Source: Planctomycetales bacterium 10988
Lineage (GTDB): Bacteria > Planctomycetota > Planctomycetia > Pirellulales > Pb10988
Direction of reading: 5' to 3'
Assembly: GCA_009664345.1 (NCBI GenBank)
Contig: CP043547.1
Span: 4,740,709-4,804,708, forward strand
DNA: 64,000 nucleotides
Shown: positions 34,901 through 43,864 of the stretch, piece after piece
Layout of the letters: every line of letters starts with the position of its first letter
Numbering within the stretch: position 1 is the first letter of the stretch
Position numbers and translations under genes: made by a program
Notes under the pieces: generated by a model
What the model was told of the DNA's origin: nothing
Databases searched by the model: none
What the model saw: only the letters and a program-made list of their open reading frames with translations

Positions 34901-35578
34901 TTAACCGCGATGGCTCGGCTTCATTTCTAAAATAACACTTTGAAATTCCGTATTGGGGACATCAAATTCTTTGACACGTTGAATGATCAAACGCTTCGTT
35001 AAATTTAAATCTTTCGCTTCATCACATTCTTTTTGCCAATTCGACCCTTTCATAATCAAGAGCCGATTAAACTTTCCCCATTGTCCTGTCGTCCAGCGAA
35101 GAACTTTAGGAATCGGAGCCACGGCGCGAAATGTAAGAGTGTTATAAGAAAGTCCCTGACACTCTGGCAAAAAATCTTGCAATCGTGCCCGTTCCACTTT
35201 CATTGCAAGTTTCATCTCTTTGATAATTTTACTCAGCACTTGGATCTTTTTTTCAGTTTGATCAAGGACTGTGACGCGTAGATCAGACCGCATAATTTTT
35301 AATAAAATGCCAGGCACTCCCCCTCCGGAACCTACATCCAAGACCGTCTCATCCATCCCTAAACAATCGGCAAATTGAAGGCTATCTAAAATGTCTCTGC
35401 CGACAAATTTATCCATCGTGGTATGGCGTGTTAAGTTGATTTTTTCATTCCAACTCCAGAGCAATTTGCGATACTCATCCATCGCATCTATCATCTCTGG
35501 CGAAAGCTGAATGGAATACCGATCAAGCGCGTCCACCAAGGTTTCATCGGGAGGAGGGGAACTAGCTTCGTCTGACAT
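34901..35578 (-). CDS. rsmG: 16S rRNA (G527-N7) methyltransferase RsmG
   Basis: SAM-dependent methyltransferase acting on G527 of 16S rRNA. The SAM motif VLDVGSGGGVPGILLKI and the INLTRHTTMDKFVGRDILDSL segment are family signatures; FRAVAPIPKVLRW follows the usual RAV motif. 225 residues is typical, with a short charged extension at the N-terminus. It is not next to mnmG or a parAB locus here, unlike in many bacteria. The next gene downstream on this strand is the M29 aminopeptidase. Confidence 0.95.
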   Translation of the reverse strand: MSDEASSPPPDETLVDALDRYSIQLSPEMIDAMDEYRKLLWSWNEKINLTRHTTMDKFVGRDILDSLQFADCLGMDETVLDVGSGGGVPGILLKIMRSDLRVTVLDQTEKKIQVLSKIIKEMKLAMKVERARLQDFLPECQGLSYNTLTFRAVAPIPKVLRWTTGQWGKFNRLLIMKGSNWQKECDEAKDLNLTKRLIIQRVKEFDVPNTEFQSVILEMKPSHRG

Positions 35579-35645
35579 TGCTTTACTTTCTATAATTTAA
35601 AATTGAACGGTTGATTGTAAGTGAATTTTTTTCTTGTTGTAAAGT

Positions 35646-36986
35646 TTAGTGTCGGGCAAGATTTTCTCGCGGCCTTGCATTCAACCAAAACGTTTCGGTT
35701 GCCGCTTCGAGTTGCTGACTTCCCTCCAACCATTTGCTGGTACGTGCTGCCGTCCAGCGATTCGCTTGCGTCCTCACTTCCACTCGGATTGAGTCCTCGA
35801 GGTCAAATCGTTTTGCTAGCCCTAAGCATACCCCAATTTGAAACCGATTTTGAGGGTAGAGCGGCACCGACAAATCTTGAAAAGACCAAGCATCAAGTTG
35901 AAAGATCAAGTAATTCTCCTTTGAGGAAGGGCGAAGGAAACGCTGCCATCGCAAAGGAATTTTCTCTTTTTCATCTTCAGGTAGATAGCAAATTAAATAC
36001 TCGTTTCGTGAAACATAAAGCCCCCAGCTCAGCCAATTGTCCCAAATTCCCCAGGACTCTGTCAGAGGGAGTAGTATTACACCAGCAAGTAAAACGCTTG
36101 CCAGGGTCTTTTTCCCTTGGACAGGGAGCGGCTTCTGACCGGAGATCGGAATGGGAAAGTCTTCCTCCGACTCCCAGAGGTAAGGACCGAATAGTACAAA
36201 ATTTTGGCCTAATAAATACAAATTCCAAAGTAGAACTCCATGATGGTGATTTAGCCCCCAACTCCCTAATAAAAAGAGGTTGAAGATATGGAGTAAACAG
36301 CTCAACGGTACGGCAATCGGATAGAGCGGACGCCAGCAAAGTCCGACGACCAAGAACAGCTCCCCCAACGGGAAAATGACGGAGCCGATTGAAAGCCAAA
36401 GGGGGGACCACTCTTCCAGAGTTAGACCTACCAAACTCCCACAACCAATAAACAATTTTGGACCTAACTCCTGAAAAAAACTTGCATCTACCTTTGCCCA
36501 GGCGGAATACAGATAGATACTAATCATTAGCAGTCGAGCATTGGAAATCCAATAATGATAGGGACTTAAAGCAATAATAAGAGTTAGTATACAGAACAGA
36601 TAGGCCCAAGGTTGGAGTCGATGTTGATCAAGAAGAAAGGCAAAGCACCAAGTCATCCCCCACCAGGCTGCCAGTATTTTGGGGGGAGTTTTCGCGATCG
36701 ATTGCAAGAAAAAAGCCAGCGAAGTCCCCCACAAGCAGAGACAAACCAGCAGGTCGATTCCCTGAGAAAGGGGGATTGCGAAGCTAAGCAAAGGCACCTG
36801 AGGATAGAGCGTTTGCGGGCTCCACAAAGGCCAGGTCCCTATCAAAAGGAGTAGGCTCATGAAGCCCATCCAAATGGTCAACAGCCTCGCCTGCCACGGC
36901 TTCGTTGGGTATCCTCCTGGTGATTGCAGCAGGAATTGATGTCCTTTTAGAACCAAAATCAATCCAGGGTTAATCAGTTTGCTCAC
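35646..36986 (-). CDS. Integral membrane protein, HTTM/DoxX-like
   Basis: 446 residues. The first 330 residues contain about nine hydrophobic segments, beginning RLLTIWMGFMSLLLLIG, including the charged loop LLDQHRLQPWAYLF, which resembles loops in HTTM and MauE/DoxX-type proteins. The last 120 residues are soluble and predicted outside the membrane. No catalytic residue can be assigned. It lies just upstream of rsmG on the same strand with 67 bases between them, and about 230 bases from the divergent rpsR. Confidence 0.65.
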   Translation of the reverse strand: MSKLINPGLILVLKGHQFLLQSPGGYPTKPWQARLLTIWMGFMSLLLLIGTWPLWSPQTLYPQVPLLSFAIPLSQGIDLLVCLCLWGTSLAFFLQSIAKTPPKILAAWWGMTWCFAFLLDQHRLQPWAYLFCILTLIIALSPYHYWISNARLLMISIYLYSAWAKVDASFFQELGPKLFIGCGSLVGLTLEEWSPLWLSIGSVIFPLGELFLVVGLCWRPLYPIAVPLSCLLHIFNLFLLGSWGLNHHHGVLLWNLYLLGQNFVLFGPYLWESEEDFPIPISGQKPLPVQGKKTLASVLLAGVILLPLTESWGIWDNWLSWGLYVSRNEYLICYLPEDEKEKIPLRWQRFLRPSSKENYLIFQLDAWSFQDLSVPLYPQNRFQIGVCLGLAKRFDLEDSIRVEVRTQANRWTAARTSKWLEGSQQLEAATETFWLNARPRENLARH

Positions 36987-37217
36987 ATTGATTTGATCCG
37001 TTTATTGAAAGGAAATTCGCACGCAAGGTTTCGTTTCCATAAATCTCTGGCGAAATCTAAACTTTACTGGTTGTCAAAGGGGAGCGAACTTTTTAAAATG
37101 GCTGTTTATCTCAAAATTTCTTAGGGAAATCAAAGCATTCCCTTAGTGGATGTTTTTTCTCTAAGTCGTTAATATCAATGAACTTTTGATTTCTCGTACT
37201 TTGATCTAGGATGCACG

Positions 37218-37448
37218 ATGGCAAGGCCTGGCCGAAAGAAAAAAGACCCGATTTTTGTTGATGGCGTTCGTCCCCGCCCGATGTACATCGATTACCGCGA
37301 TGTTGATCTTCTTGGGAAATTTATCAGCCGTCAAGGACGTATGATTGGCCGCCGCAAGACGGGTTGTTCGGCTGTCAGCCAACACGCTGTCACCCAAGCG
37401 ATCAAACGAGCCCGCTTCATGGGACTTTTACCGTATGTCGGTGAATAA
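37218..37448 (+). CDS. rpsR: 30S ribosomal protein S18 (bS18), orphan locus
   Basis: 76 residues. [20 protein letters not shown] is the conserved S18 core, and [20 protein letters not shown] the conserved end. AGGA lies six bases before the ATG. It is not in the usual rpsF-ssb-rpsR-rplI context: its neighbours are a membrane protein and a CHAD gene. A terminator follows at 37504, so it is a single-gene unit. Whether a second copy exists elsewhere cannot be seen. Confidence 0.96.
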   Translation: MARPGRKKKDPIFVDGVRPRPMYIDYRDVDLLGKFISRQGRMIGRRKTGCSAVSQHAVTQAIKRARFMGLLPYVGE

Positions 37449-37503
37449 CAAAAGCTTACATCGATAAGAAGTGACTCTTTTGTCGCCCTCAGGATTGAAA
37501 CCC

Positions 37504-37535
37504 AAAACGCCTTCTCTTGCGAAGGCGTTTTTTTA
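37504..37535 (+). terminator. Rho-independent terminator after rpsR
   Basis: AAAACGCCTTC pairs with GAAGGCGTTTT around a 6-base loop, continuing into a T-run. Confidence 0.85.
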
Positions 37536-37640
37536 TGCGCGGAGAGTTCGCCAGCATCTGAAAACGGCCCGATTTTTTGCAGACATGCAGAATTTCTGTC
37601 AGTGGTACACAATTCGCACATTTTATGAGGTCAAGTTCGT

Positions 37641-37646
37641 TATAAT
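37641..37646 (+). promoter_or_regulatory. Candidate -10 element of the CHAD gene
   Basis: A perfect TATAAT 26 bases before the ATG at 37672; no convincing -35 is seen 16-18 bases upstream. Confidence 0.35.
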
Positions 37647-37671
37647 ACTGTGTGAAATTGAATGAGGATTT

Positions 37672-38742
37672 ATGAAGATCTTTCGATTTTTTTCTAATAA
37701 ATCTACAGAAACAAGTGAGGTACTTATGACTGAATATGCTTTTCAACCGGGAGAATCGGTTGCCAAAGGGGCAAAGCGAGTCGCGACCGAACAAGTTCGA
37801 GCCGCCCAAAGCGAATGCACCCAAACATCGCTCGATCCGCATGAAGCCGTTCATGAAATGCGGAAACGCTTCAAAAAGGTGCGTGCCTTGATCCGGCTTC
37901 TCAAGGACGAGTTCGGCAAGAAATTTTCTCAGGAGAATCATCTCTATCGCGATTTTGGTCGAGAACTCTCCGAATATCGGGACGCCGGGGCTTACATGGA
38001 AGCCTTTGAAATGCTGCGTGAGAAGTATCCGGATATCGTGGCTTCTCAAGAAATCTCACCTATTCAAGAGCAATTGCACGAGCAACGCGGAACGCTCGAG
38101 CTTACCGAATCGATTCACCGCAAACGCAATGAACTCTTGCCGAAACTTGAGCAAGCCGAAGCTCGAATTGCCGACTGGCCTTTGAAAAAGAAAAGTTTTA
38201 AAGCGATAAAGCCAGGTATCAAAAAGATTTACGAAGATGGTAGAGATGCCATGAAACTTTGCGAGAAAAAGTCTACCACGGAAAATTTCCACGAATGGCG
38301 GAAGCGAGTGAAGGATCATCGGTACCATCTTGAGTTGTTGGAGGATGTCTGTGCCGGGGTGATTGAAGATCGACGCGATGCCTTCAAGGACCTGTCGGAC
38401 TACCTCGGTGATGATCACGATCTGGCCAATTTAACGGATAAATTGGATGAGCTTGCTGCAGCAAATGCGATTTCGACCGAAACGGAAACAAAATTCCGCC
38501 AGCTGCTGGAACTTGCAAGAAGCGAATTGCAAACCAAAGCATTGCAGCTAGGAAATGTTTACTATGTTGAATCGCCCAAGAAATTTGCAAAGAGAATGGA
38601 AGGACTTTGGGAAGCGGCTCAAAAACGGCCAACATTTGAGAAGCAGCTGAAAAAATGCAAATCGAATCTCGACCGATTAAAAGTCGAGGTTTCTCCGCGG
38701 GAAAGCTTTTCAGAATTGAAGTCCGGTCTAGAACTAAAATAG
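37672..38742 (+). CDS. CHAD-domain protein
   Basis: 356 residues. CHAD domains are helical, bind polyphosphate granules and often accompany CYTH phosphatases. Both halves carry the conserved histidine/arginine repeats: EAVHEMRKRFKKVRALIRLL (about 60-80) and NFHEWRKRVKDHRYHLELLE (about 205-225), with DDHDLANL nearby. No CYTH domain is fused or adjacent. The start at 37672 and a later ATG at 37726 both have GAGG upstream; the longer form is given. The following intergenic DNA holds hairpin repeat B. Confidence 0.92.
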   Translation: MKIFRFFSNKSTETSEVLMTEYAFQPGESVAKGAKRVATEQVRAAQSECTQTSLDPHEAVHEMRKRFKKVRALIRLLKDEFGKKFSQENHLYRDFGRELSEYRDAGAYMEAFEMLREKYPDIVASQEISPIQEQLHEQRGTLELTESIHRKRNELLPKLEQAEARIADWPLKKKSFKAIKPGIKKIYEDGRDAMKLCEKKSTTENFHEWRKRVKDHRYHLELLEDVCAGVIEDRRDAFKDLSDYLGDDHDLANLTDKLDELAAANAISTETETKFRQLLELARSELQTKALQLGNVYYVESPKKFAKRMEGLWEAAQKRPTFEKQLKKCKSNLDRLKVEVSPRESFSELKSGLELK

Positions 38743-38759
38743 AGGAACGATTTCTTTGC

Positions 38760-38840
38760 GGCTCGGACAAAACCCGCTGATTAGAGCAAACGCTCTTGCG
38801 TTTAGTTTTTGTCATGCTCGAATCAGCTTTGTCAGAGCTA
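38760..38840 (+). repeat. ~80-nt hairpin-forming repeat, copy B
   Basis: Same arrangement as the copy at 20985-21070: GCTCGGACAAAACC at the left, GTCATGCTC and TTTGTCAGAGC at the right, with TTGCGTTT in the centre. It ends about 15 bases before the ribosome-binding site of the gene at 38867. Confidence 0.75.
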
Positions 38841-38866
38841 CTTAGCTACTTAAGAAAGGTTGACTC

Positions 38867-39229
38867 ATGGAAATCTTAGAACTAATCCTCGTGAGCTGTT
38901 CGTTTTTGCTTTTTGGCTTCGCGGCCTATGACAAACGAATTACGCCTACTCGGGCGAGTCAACGCTTCACGGGAACAATCGTGGCGATTAGTGAGGATAA
39001 GTTATCGCTTCATTCACCTGACAGCGATGAAGAAAAGACATTCGCCATCGGAGCCGATACGACAATCAAACTCGATGGAAAAAGTGTACCTCTTAATATG
39101 CTGAGATTGGAAAATGGTGCCGCTGTCTCTTGGGAAGATCAAGTCGGTCGCCCCGTGGCGGTAGTTGTAGAAGCGAGCACTGTGTCAGATTTGGCAATGG
39201 AACGAGACGAAAAATTTCTCGGTCACTAA
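38867..39229 (+). CDS. Small membrane-anchored or secreted protein, unknown
   Basis: 120 residues. Residues 1-25 form a hydrophobic segment (ILELILVSCSFLLFGFAAY) that serves as a signal anchor or signal peptide. The remainder reads as a beta-rich domain: TGTIVAISEDKLSLHSP, TFAIGADTTIKLDGK and DQVGRPVAVVVEA, like an OB or beta-barrel fold. No family recognised. AAAGG is eight bases before the ATG, directly after hairpin repeat B. A terminator follows. Confidence 0.65.
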   Translation: MEILELILVSCSFLLFGFAAYDKRITPTRASQRFTGTIVAISEDKLSLHSPDSDEEKTFAIGADTTIKLDGKSVPLNMLRLENGAAVSWEDQVGRPVAVVVEASTVSDLAMERDEKFLGH

Positions 39230-39270
39230 GTCACCATTCCCATCAATACAAAAAACGTTTTTCGATAGTT

Positions 39271-39305
39271 GGTCGAGATGGATAACTTCCTCTCGACCTT
39301 TTTTA
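39271..39305 (+). terminator. Rho-independent terminator
   Basis: GGTCGAG and CTCGACC form the stem around a 14-base loop, followed by six T residues. Confidence 0.75.
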
Positions 39306-39365
39306 TTTTAAGAGTGTGTGATTATGTGAACGCACGAGACAGGAGCAACTTGTAAGAAATTTCCT

Positions 39366-39980
39366 ATGACGCTAAAAGCAATTCTCTTTGATCTTTATGG
39401 AACGTTGCTCTTTTTGAAAAGCAATCGAAGACCTTATTTACAACTCTGCAAGACGCTTCGGGTGAGTGATCGATTGCGAGAATCCTTGTTGGTTGATGCT
39501 CATTCGTTGCTCGATTTCTGTACGCATCTCGATCTCGCCCCACCTCCAGGTCTTTCCATGCTTCAACAAATTTTAGAGGAAGACCTACACTCGGCGACTT
39601 TGTATTCCGAATCGCTGTCCACGTTGGAAAGTTTAAAAGTCCGGGGGTATCGACTGGGTTTAATTTCTAATCTTGCATCGCCCTATAAACAGCCGTTCTA
39701 TCGTTTAGGGCTGGAGGAATATTTTTCAGAGATTCTCTTTTCTTGCGAAATTGGAATGGCGAAACCCAATCCACAAGTCTACCGACTTGCGTTACAAAAA
39801 CTCCATCTTGCTCCTGAAGAAGCCTTGATGGTAGGTGATCGACAAAGGCCGGATGTGATCGCTCCTAGAGAACTCGGAATGCAATCTCTCTGGTTGAATC
39901 GACAAGGTGAGCCGAGTCAGAAAGGACATATTCAAAGCCTTTCCGAAGTCGAGGAGTGGGTACTTCGAGAGGACTTTTAA
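39366..39980 (+). CDS. HAD-superfamily hydrolase
   Basis: 204 residues, cytosolic phosphatase or dehalogenase-like enzyme. Motif I is FDLYGTLL with the nucleophile Asp, motif II LISNLA, motif III the lysine in EIGMAKPNPQ, and motif IV the GDRQRPD acidic loop, so all catalytic elements are present. Cap domain between about residues 20 and 85. Substrate unknown. Ribosome-binding site weak. Confidence 0.9.
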   Translation: MTLKAILFDLYGTLLFLKSNRRPYLQLCKTLRVSDRLRESLLVDAHSLLDFCTHLDLAPPPGLSMLQQILEEDLHSATLYSESLSTLESLKVRGYRLGLISNLASPYKQPFYRLGLEEYFSEILFSCEIGMAKPNPQVYRLALQKLHLAPEEALMVGDRQRPDVIAPRELGMQSLWLNRQGEPSQKGHIQSLSEVEEWVLREDF

Positions 39981-39996
39981 TCTAATAGAAAATAGA

Positions 39997-40413
39997 TTAT
40001 TGGCCCGAGGTGGGGTTGGGGTCGTTGTGGCCGTAGCGGCCGCGGATTTCTTGGATGGGATATTTTTGGCGGTTTTTGATCATTTTCTTTCGTATGATGG
40101 GGCCGACTTCTAAGCCGAGTTCATTAGCAAGGGCGAAAGCATAACAGAGGACATCGGCCAACTCTTCGCCGACGGCAGCGAGCTTTTCAGGGTCGTTGCC
40201 GATTTCTCGGGAAGGCTCCCCTTCGAGCCATTGAAAATGTTCCATCAACTCGGCGACTTCGATCGCCATAGCCATCGAGATATTCTTCGGTGTATGAAAG
40301 CGGTGCCAATCCCGTTCGCCGACGAACTGACCGACCATTTCTCTTAACTCACCGACAGTGGTTTCCTGGTCGGTTTTTTCAAGCGGTTCTTCGTTGGAGA
40401 CTGAGTCCGACAT
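39997..40413 (-). CDS. MazG-like nucleotide pyrophosphohydrolase
   Basis: 138 residues. All-alpha NTP pyrophosphohydrolase of the MazG/DCTPP type, cleaving (d)NTPs to NMP and PPi for nucleotide-pool cleaning. The metal-binding motif is EVAELMEHFQW followed by EELADVLCYAFALAN, both EExxD-type. RDWHRFHTPKNISMAMAIE matches the DCTPP1-like start. ATG at 40413 rather than the TTG at 40416. It is convergent with the HAD gene. Confidence 0.9.
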   Translation of the reverse strand: MSDSVSNEEPLEKTDQETTVGELREMVGQFVGERDWHRFHTPKNISMAMAIEVAELMEHFQWLEGEPSREIGNDPEKLAAVGEELADVLCYAFALANELGLEVGPIIRKKMIKNRQKYPIQEIRGRYGHNDPNPTSGQ

Positions 40414-40474
40414 CAATCCAAAAACCTCTTTTTGAGTTCTTCCCTAAAAGTACTTTTTATATTCTTGCAGTGAC

Positions 40475-41446
40475 CTAAGAAGCAAGGCGAGTCGTATTCT
40501 CACCCGATCCCGGCACTTCCAGCGATGGTTCAAAGCCAGGGAGCCAGCCTTGTTTGAGGGGGGGCGAAACTTGCGGCTGTTGGGAGCGATAGGCTTCACT
40601 GAGTTCAATCAGAAGTTGCATCGCCAGGAGATCGGCTCGGGCAACCATGTGACGACTACTGCGGCTGCCCAAACCTTTGACAAGTTGTTGCAAGGCGGTA
40701 AGGTGCAAAATCAAGGCTTGTCCGGTCTCCACTTTGGACGCCGCGAGCCAGGCCGCGAGTTTGCGAATCTCTTGCGTCAGGTTGCCGGAACCCATCAAAA
40801 GATGCGTTCGTAACAAATCCCGGTAGATTCCCAACAAGGTCTCCAAGCAATCGGAGAGCGGGCAGTTTGGGTCATCGACGGAGGCCAAGGCGAGTTCGCG
40901 TTGTTGATTGAAAAGGCGGCGGACTTCCTCTTGTTCCTTTTGGCCACGCTGTTTGAGATCGCCGTGGTGGCGTTGGTTCTCTTCCAAAAGTTGACGTCGT
41001 TCCAGGGCTTGTGCAACTTTCCAAAAGAGCATCCCTGGAGAAGTCGTATGGATCGAGAGATAACCCTCCGCCCCGGCGAAGCAGCACTCCTCCAAACACT
41101 CCTGTTCGGTCTCGGCTCCGACGATCAGCACCGGAACGTAAGCCCCGGCGACCCGTAGACTCTCTACGAATTCCAAGGCATCTACCTGTTCATAATCGTG
41201 AGCGACCAGCAAAAGATCGAAGGCCTCCTCGCGGAGTCGTCGCATGGCCGCGTTCGTCCCTTGCACTTCTTCCATCAACACTTCAAGCTGCGGATCGGCC
41301 TGGAGTTGCTCGATGAACTCCGCCCCGAGCCGCTGGCGATTGGTAATCAGAAGAATACGAAGACGGTCCGGGAGTTGCTCTGGCCGATGCTTGATCGGTT
41401 GCGAACGCGGAGTTGCCAAGGAATGCGAGGTTGTTGGTTCCAACAT
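40475..41446 (-). CDS. Pseudo-receiver domain protein
   Basis: 323 residues. Residues 28-145 follow the receiver fold (RILLITNRQ, FDLLLVAHDY, VPVLIVGAE, GAEGYLSI) but the phospho-acceptor aspartate position falls on A or H in LLLVAHDY, the N-terminal acidic pair reads TN, and the conserved Lys is replaced. It is thus a pseudo-receiver. Residues 150-200 are a coiled-coil linker, and the rest is helical. No output domain is recognisable. GAGG lies seven bases before the ATG. It may act as a phosphorylation-independent scaffold. Confidence 0.7.
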   Translation of the reverse strand: MLEPTTSHSLATPRSQPIKHRPEQLPDRLRILLITNRQRLGAEFIEQLQADPQLEVLMEEVQGTNAAMRRLREEAFDLLLVAHDYEQVDALEFVESLRVAGAYVPVLIVGAETEQECLEECCFAGAEGYLSIHTTSPGMLFWKVAQALERRQLLEENQRHHGDLKQRGQKEQEEVRRLFNQQRELALASVDDPNCPLSDCLETLLGIYRDLLRTHLLMGSGNLTQEIRKLAAWLAASKVETGQALILHLTALQQLVKGLGSRSSRHMVARADLLAMQLLIELSEAYRSQQPQVSPPLKQGWLPGFEPSLEVPGSGENTTRLAS

Positions 41447-42063
41447 GAATGGGCCTCATCGAAAAGATCGCTGACGGAACCGAGAGGAGAAGAACGCCCC
41501 AAGCAGCAAAGGTCGAAGGCTCGATTTCTTTGCCGTAGAGTGGGGGGTACTTTAGCCCAGGGGCCAAAATGGGTCAAGTTGGGTCTTGTGCAAGATACTT
41601 GCAATGGGGGAAAGTGTCCCTTTTTTTGAGAATTCAAAATTTTTCGTCTTGTTCGGCGATTTTGCCTGATTAATCCGCACCGGGACCGTTTTCACCTTGT
41701 TGTGAAAATGGTATCCTAGACAAATGCGGAGGAAGTCCTATGAAATGTTTGGTGAAGAAGTGATTTGATTGGGAAAATGACGTCTCCCTCTCGGGCCCGT
41801 TTCCCAGTGTGAAAATAGTACTTCCAACCGAATTGAATTGAAAATCCGAACCGTAAGCATTACGATGATGTTTTCTCTGATTGGAATTCGAAAGAGCGAC
41901 CTGGCGAAAACGACGGAACCTTCGCCTCGGTCCACGGTTGGTCCCGAAGAGAAAGAAAAGACAGTTCACTGCTTACGAATGACGGAGAGTAGCTGTCTGA
42001 ATCGTATTGTTGTTTGCTGATCCCCTTTTAAAAAGATTCGCTGATCTGGAGGAGTTCCGGTCT
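41447..42063. other. Intergenic region between the pseudo-receiver and hpf
   Basis: 617 bases between the divergent pseudo-receiver gene and hpf. The open frames on both strands are short and none has a convincing start. One TTTTCAC/GTGAAAA hairpin lies near 41690. No tRNA or terminator was seen. Confidence 0.5.
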
Positions 42064-42366
42064 GTGCAAATAAAAATCTCTTCCCGCCACGGTTCCTTGA
42101 GCGAAGATGCCCAAGCGAACATTCGTGGAAAGGTCGAAAAGCTGCTCAACCATTTTGATCGGCTGATGGAAATTGAAGTAACGGTTGATCTGGAACATGA
42201 TCGCCAACCGGAAGTGACCATCCATGTCGATGCTGAACATAAACGCGATTTGGTCGCCTCCGCGAAAGCGGAAACGGTCCTTACCGCGGTTGATCAAGCT
42301 GTTTCGAAACAAGATGCCTTGATTCGCAAATATAAAGAAAAACTTCAGAATCATCATCCTCGTTGA
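42064..42366 (+). CDS. hpf: Ribosome hibernation promoting factor (short HPF/RaiA type)
   Basis: 100 residues from a GTG at 42064 with GGAGGAG nine bases upstream; the frame is open from 42007 but the upstream part is not conserved. VQIKISSRHGSLSEDAQANIRGKVEKL is the conserved start of the HPF fold and LVASAKAETVLTAVDQAVSKQDALIRKYKEKL its end. It binds the decoding region of 30S subunits in starved cells. As in E. coli, it lies in front of ptsN and other PTS genes, but rpoN is missing. Confidence 0.9.
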   Translation: MQIKISSRHGSLSEDAQANIRGKVEKLLNHFDRLMEIEVTVDLEHDRQPEVTIHVDAEHKRDLVASAKAETVLTAVDQAVSKQDALIRKYKEKLQNHHPR

Positions 42367-43211
42367 GAAATTCGACCTAGACGATTGAAAACCGATCCAA
42401 GGGTGGCGAGGGATCAAACCGTCCCTTCCACCCTCTTTCTTCTCTAAGGTCGCGGCGAAGGACTTCGAACGTTCACTTTCGCCGATTCCCATTTCCTTTG
42501 GTGGTGAATTTGCGGTCTGGAAGAAGTGATAAACTATTGATAAAAAATGACTTACGTTTCGTGGAGTGTTCGGCAATTCCTGGCAGCCTTCCGAAGGCTT
42601 TCCCAAATGGCATTGGTATTCTCCAGGGGCTCTTTGAAAAATGGAGTATTTTGACGCCCTTGCGTTCTTCCCTTTCCTGCATGGATTCGTATGATCTGTG
42701 TACTGACCCCTGCATAAGTTGTTGCCAGACCGCGCGATGTGAGGCACGAAGAAACGATGCCTGCGGTCATACTTTTTAACGATCGACCGTTCGTGGATGC
42801 GAGGAAGTTAATTCACGGCTTAGAATAAGTTGATAAGTTCGCAACAATGATCGCAGGTGGATTGATTTCGATCTGGAAGGAAACGAAGAGCCAGTGGTCA
42901 ACAACCGACAATAAGAGATTGCCACATGGAACATGTGACTCTCAAGTAACTTATGACCACGAACTCGAAGAAGCTCAGACCAAACAGGGGTTTGTCCGAG
43001 TTTCGAAAAGCACCCAGTTTGAATGTCCGAGAAGCATGGAAGTCGTATCCGTTGAGTCTTCGGTCCTGGGTCGTGCATCGGTTCCCAACTTTCAACGATG
43101 AGAAAGAGTAGGAAACATGCAGAAAACATTTGATCAACAGTCCCTAGGTAAGGGGCCTTGGGAATACACCGGGGCAATCCAATCAAGGCGGGTTAGAAAA
43201 GGAGAGAGGGC
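42367..43211 (+). other. Intergenic region between hpf and ptsN
   Basis: 845 bases without a gene I can support. Candidate short frames (42498-42779 and 42847-43101, plus strand) lack ribosome-binding sites and similarity. A terminator-like hairpin lies just after hpf. The region is unusually long for a conserved operon and may contain regulatory RNA, but I saw no clear structure. Confidence 0.5.
42400..42444 (+). terminator. Terminator-like hairpin after hpf
   Basis: AGGGTGG and AGGGA pair with TCCCT and CCACCCT around an 8-base loop; the tail CTTTCTTCTC is U-rich but broken. Confidence 0.5.
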
Positions 43212-43685
43212 ATGAAATTTGCTGACTTTATATGCCCCGAGGCAGTCAAAGCGAATTTGACTTCGAGTTCCAAAGAAGATGTCATCCGTGAGATGGCGAC
43301 TTCCCTTCTCGAAGCAGGACAAATCGACGAAGACCAGTTTGAAAGTATCGTTTCGGCGATCCTGGCTCGGGAAGAATTAGGAAGTACCGGAATCGGGCGA
43401 GGTGTCGCCGTTCCGCATACAAAACACGCAAGCGTTGACCGTTTGGTTGGCACCTGTGCGGTTAGTCACGAAGGAATCGATTTCGCCGCCCTGGACGGAG
43501 AAACGGTTCATCTTTTCTTTTTGTTAATCTCGCATCCCGATCGCTCGGTCGATCACTTGCGAGCCCTAGAAAGTATTACGCGTCAATTGCGTAATGAGAC
43601 CTTTTGTCGATTCCTGAAGCAAGCCAAAACGGAAGACGAAATCCGTCAGCTCCTTGAGGAAAGCGACGCTAATCAACTGGGGTAA
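43212..43685 (+). CDS. ptsN: PTS fructose/nitrogen-type EIIA (PtsN-like)
   Basis: 157-residue EIIA domain of the PTS IIA-fructose/IIA-Ntr family. The phosphorylated histidine is in GRGVAVPHTKH (His69), preceded by the typical AREELGSTGIG segment. No EIIB or EIIC gene is near, so it is more likely a regulatory phospho-acceptor than a transporter part. A strong GGAGAGAGG site precedes the ATG. It lies 180 bases before the HPr gene. Confidence 0.92.
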   Translation: MKFADFICPEAVKANLTSSSKEDVIREMATSLLEAGQIDEDQFESIVSAILAREELGSTGIGRGVAVPHTKHASVDRLVGTCAVSHEGIDFAALDGETVHLFFLLISHPDRSVDHLRALESITRQLRNETFCRFLKQAKTEDEIRQLLEESDANQLG

Positions 43686-43864
43686 TCCCCCAGGCGAGCC
43701 CTCTTTTCTTTCGAGAGGAACTACTTCCACAGAGGATTCTCCTTTGTGTTCGTTTGAGATCGATTCGGACAGAAAGCGGCGTTCCGCTGAACGCTTGGCT
43801 TGAGGTGGTTGATTGTGAAGGAGAAAAGGTGGCGGGGTTCGTCCTTCCACTAGGTGGAACTACC

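Noticed and set aside
42028-42747. 239-codon minus-strand frame over hpf and its downstream region
   Set aside because: hpf is real on the plus strand and this frame has no motif or start signal.
42847-43101. 84-codon plus-strand frame before ptsN
   Set aside because: No ribosome-binding site, no hydrophobic or conserved motif.
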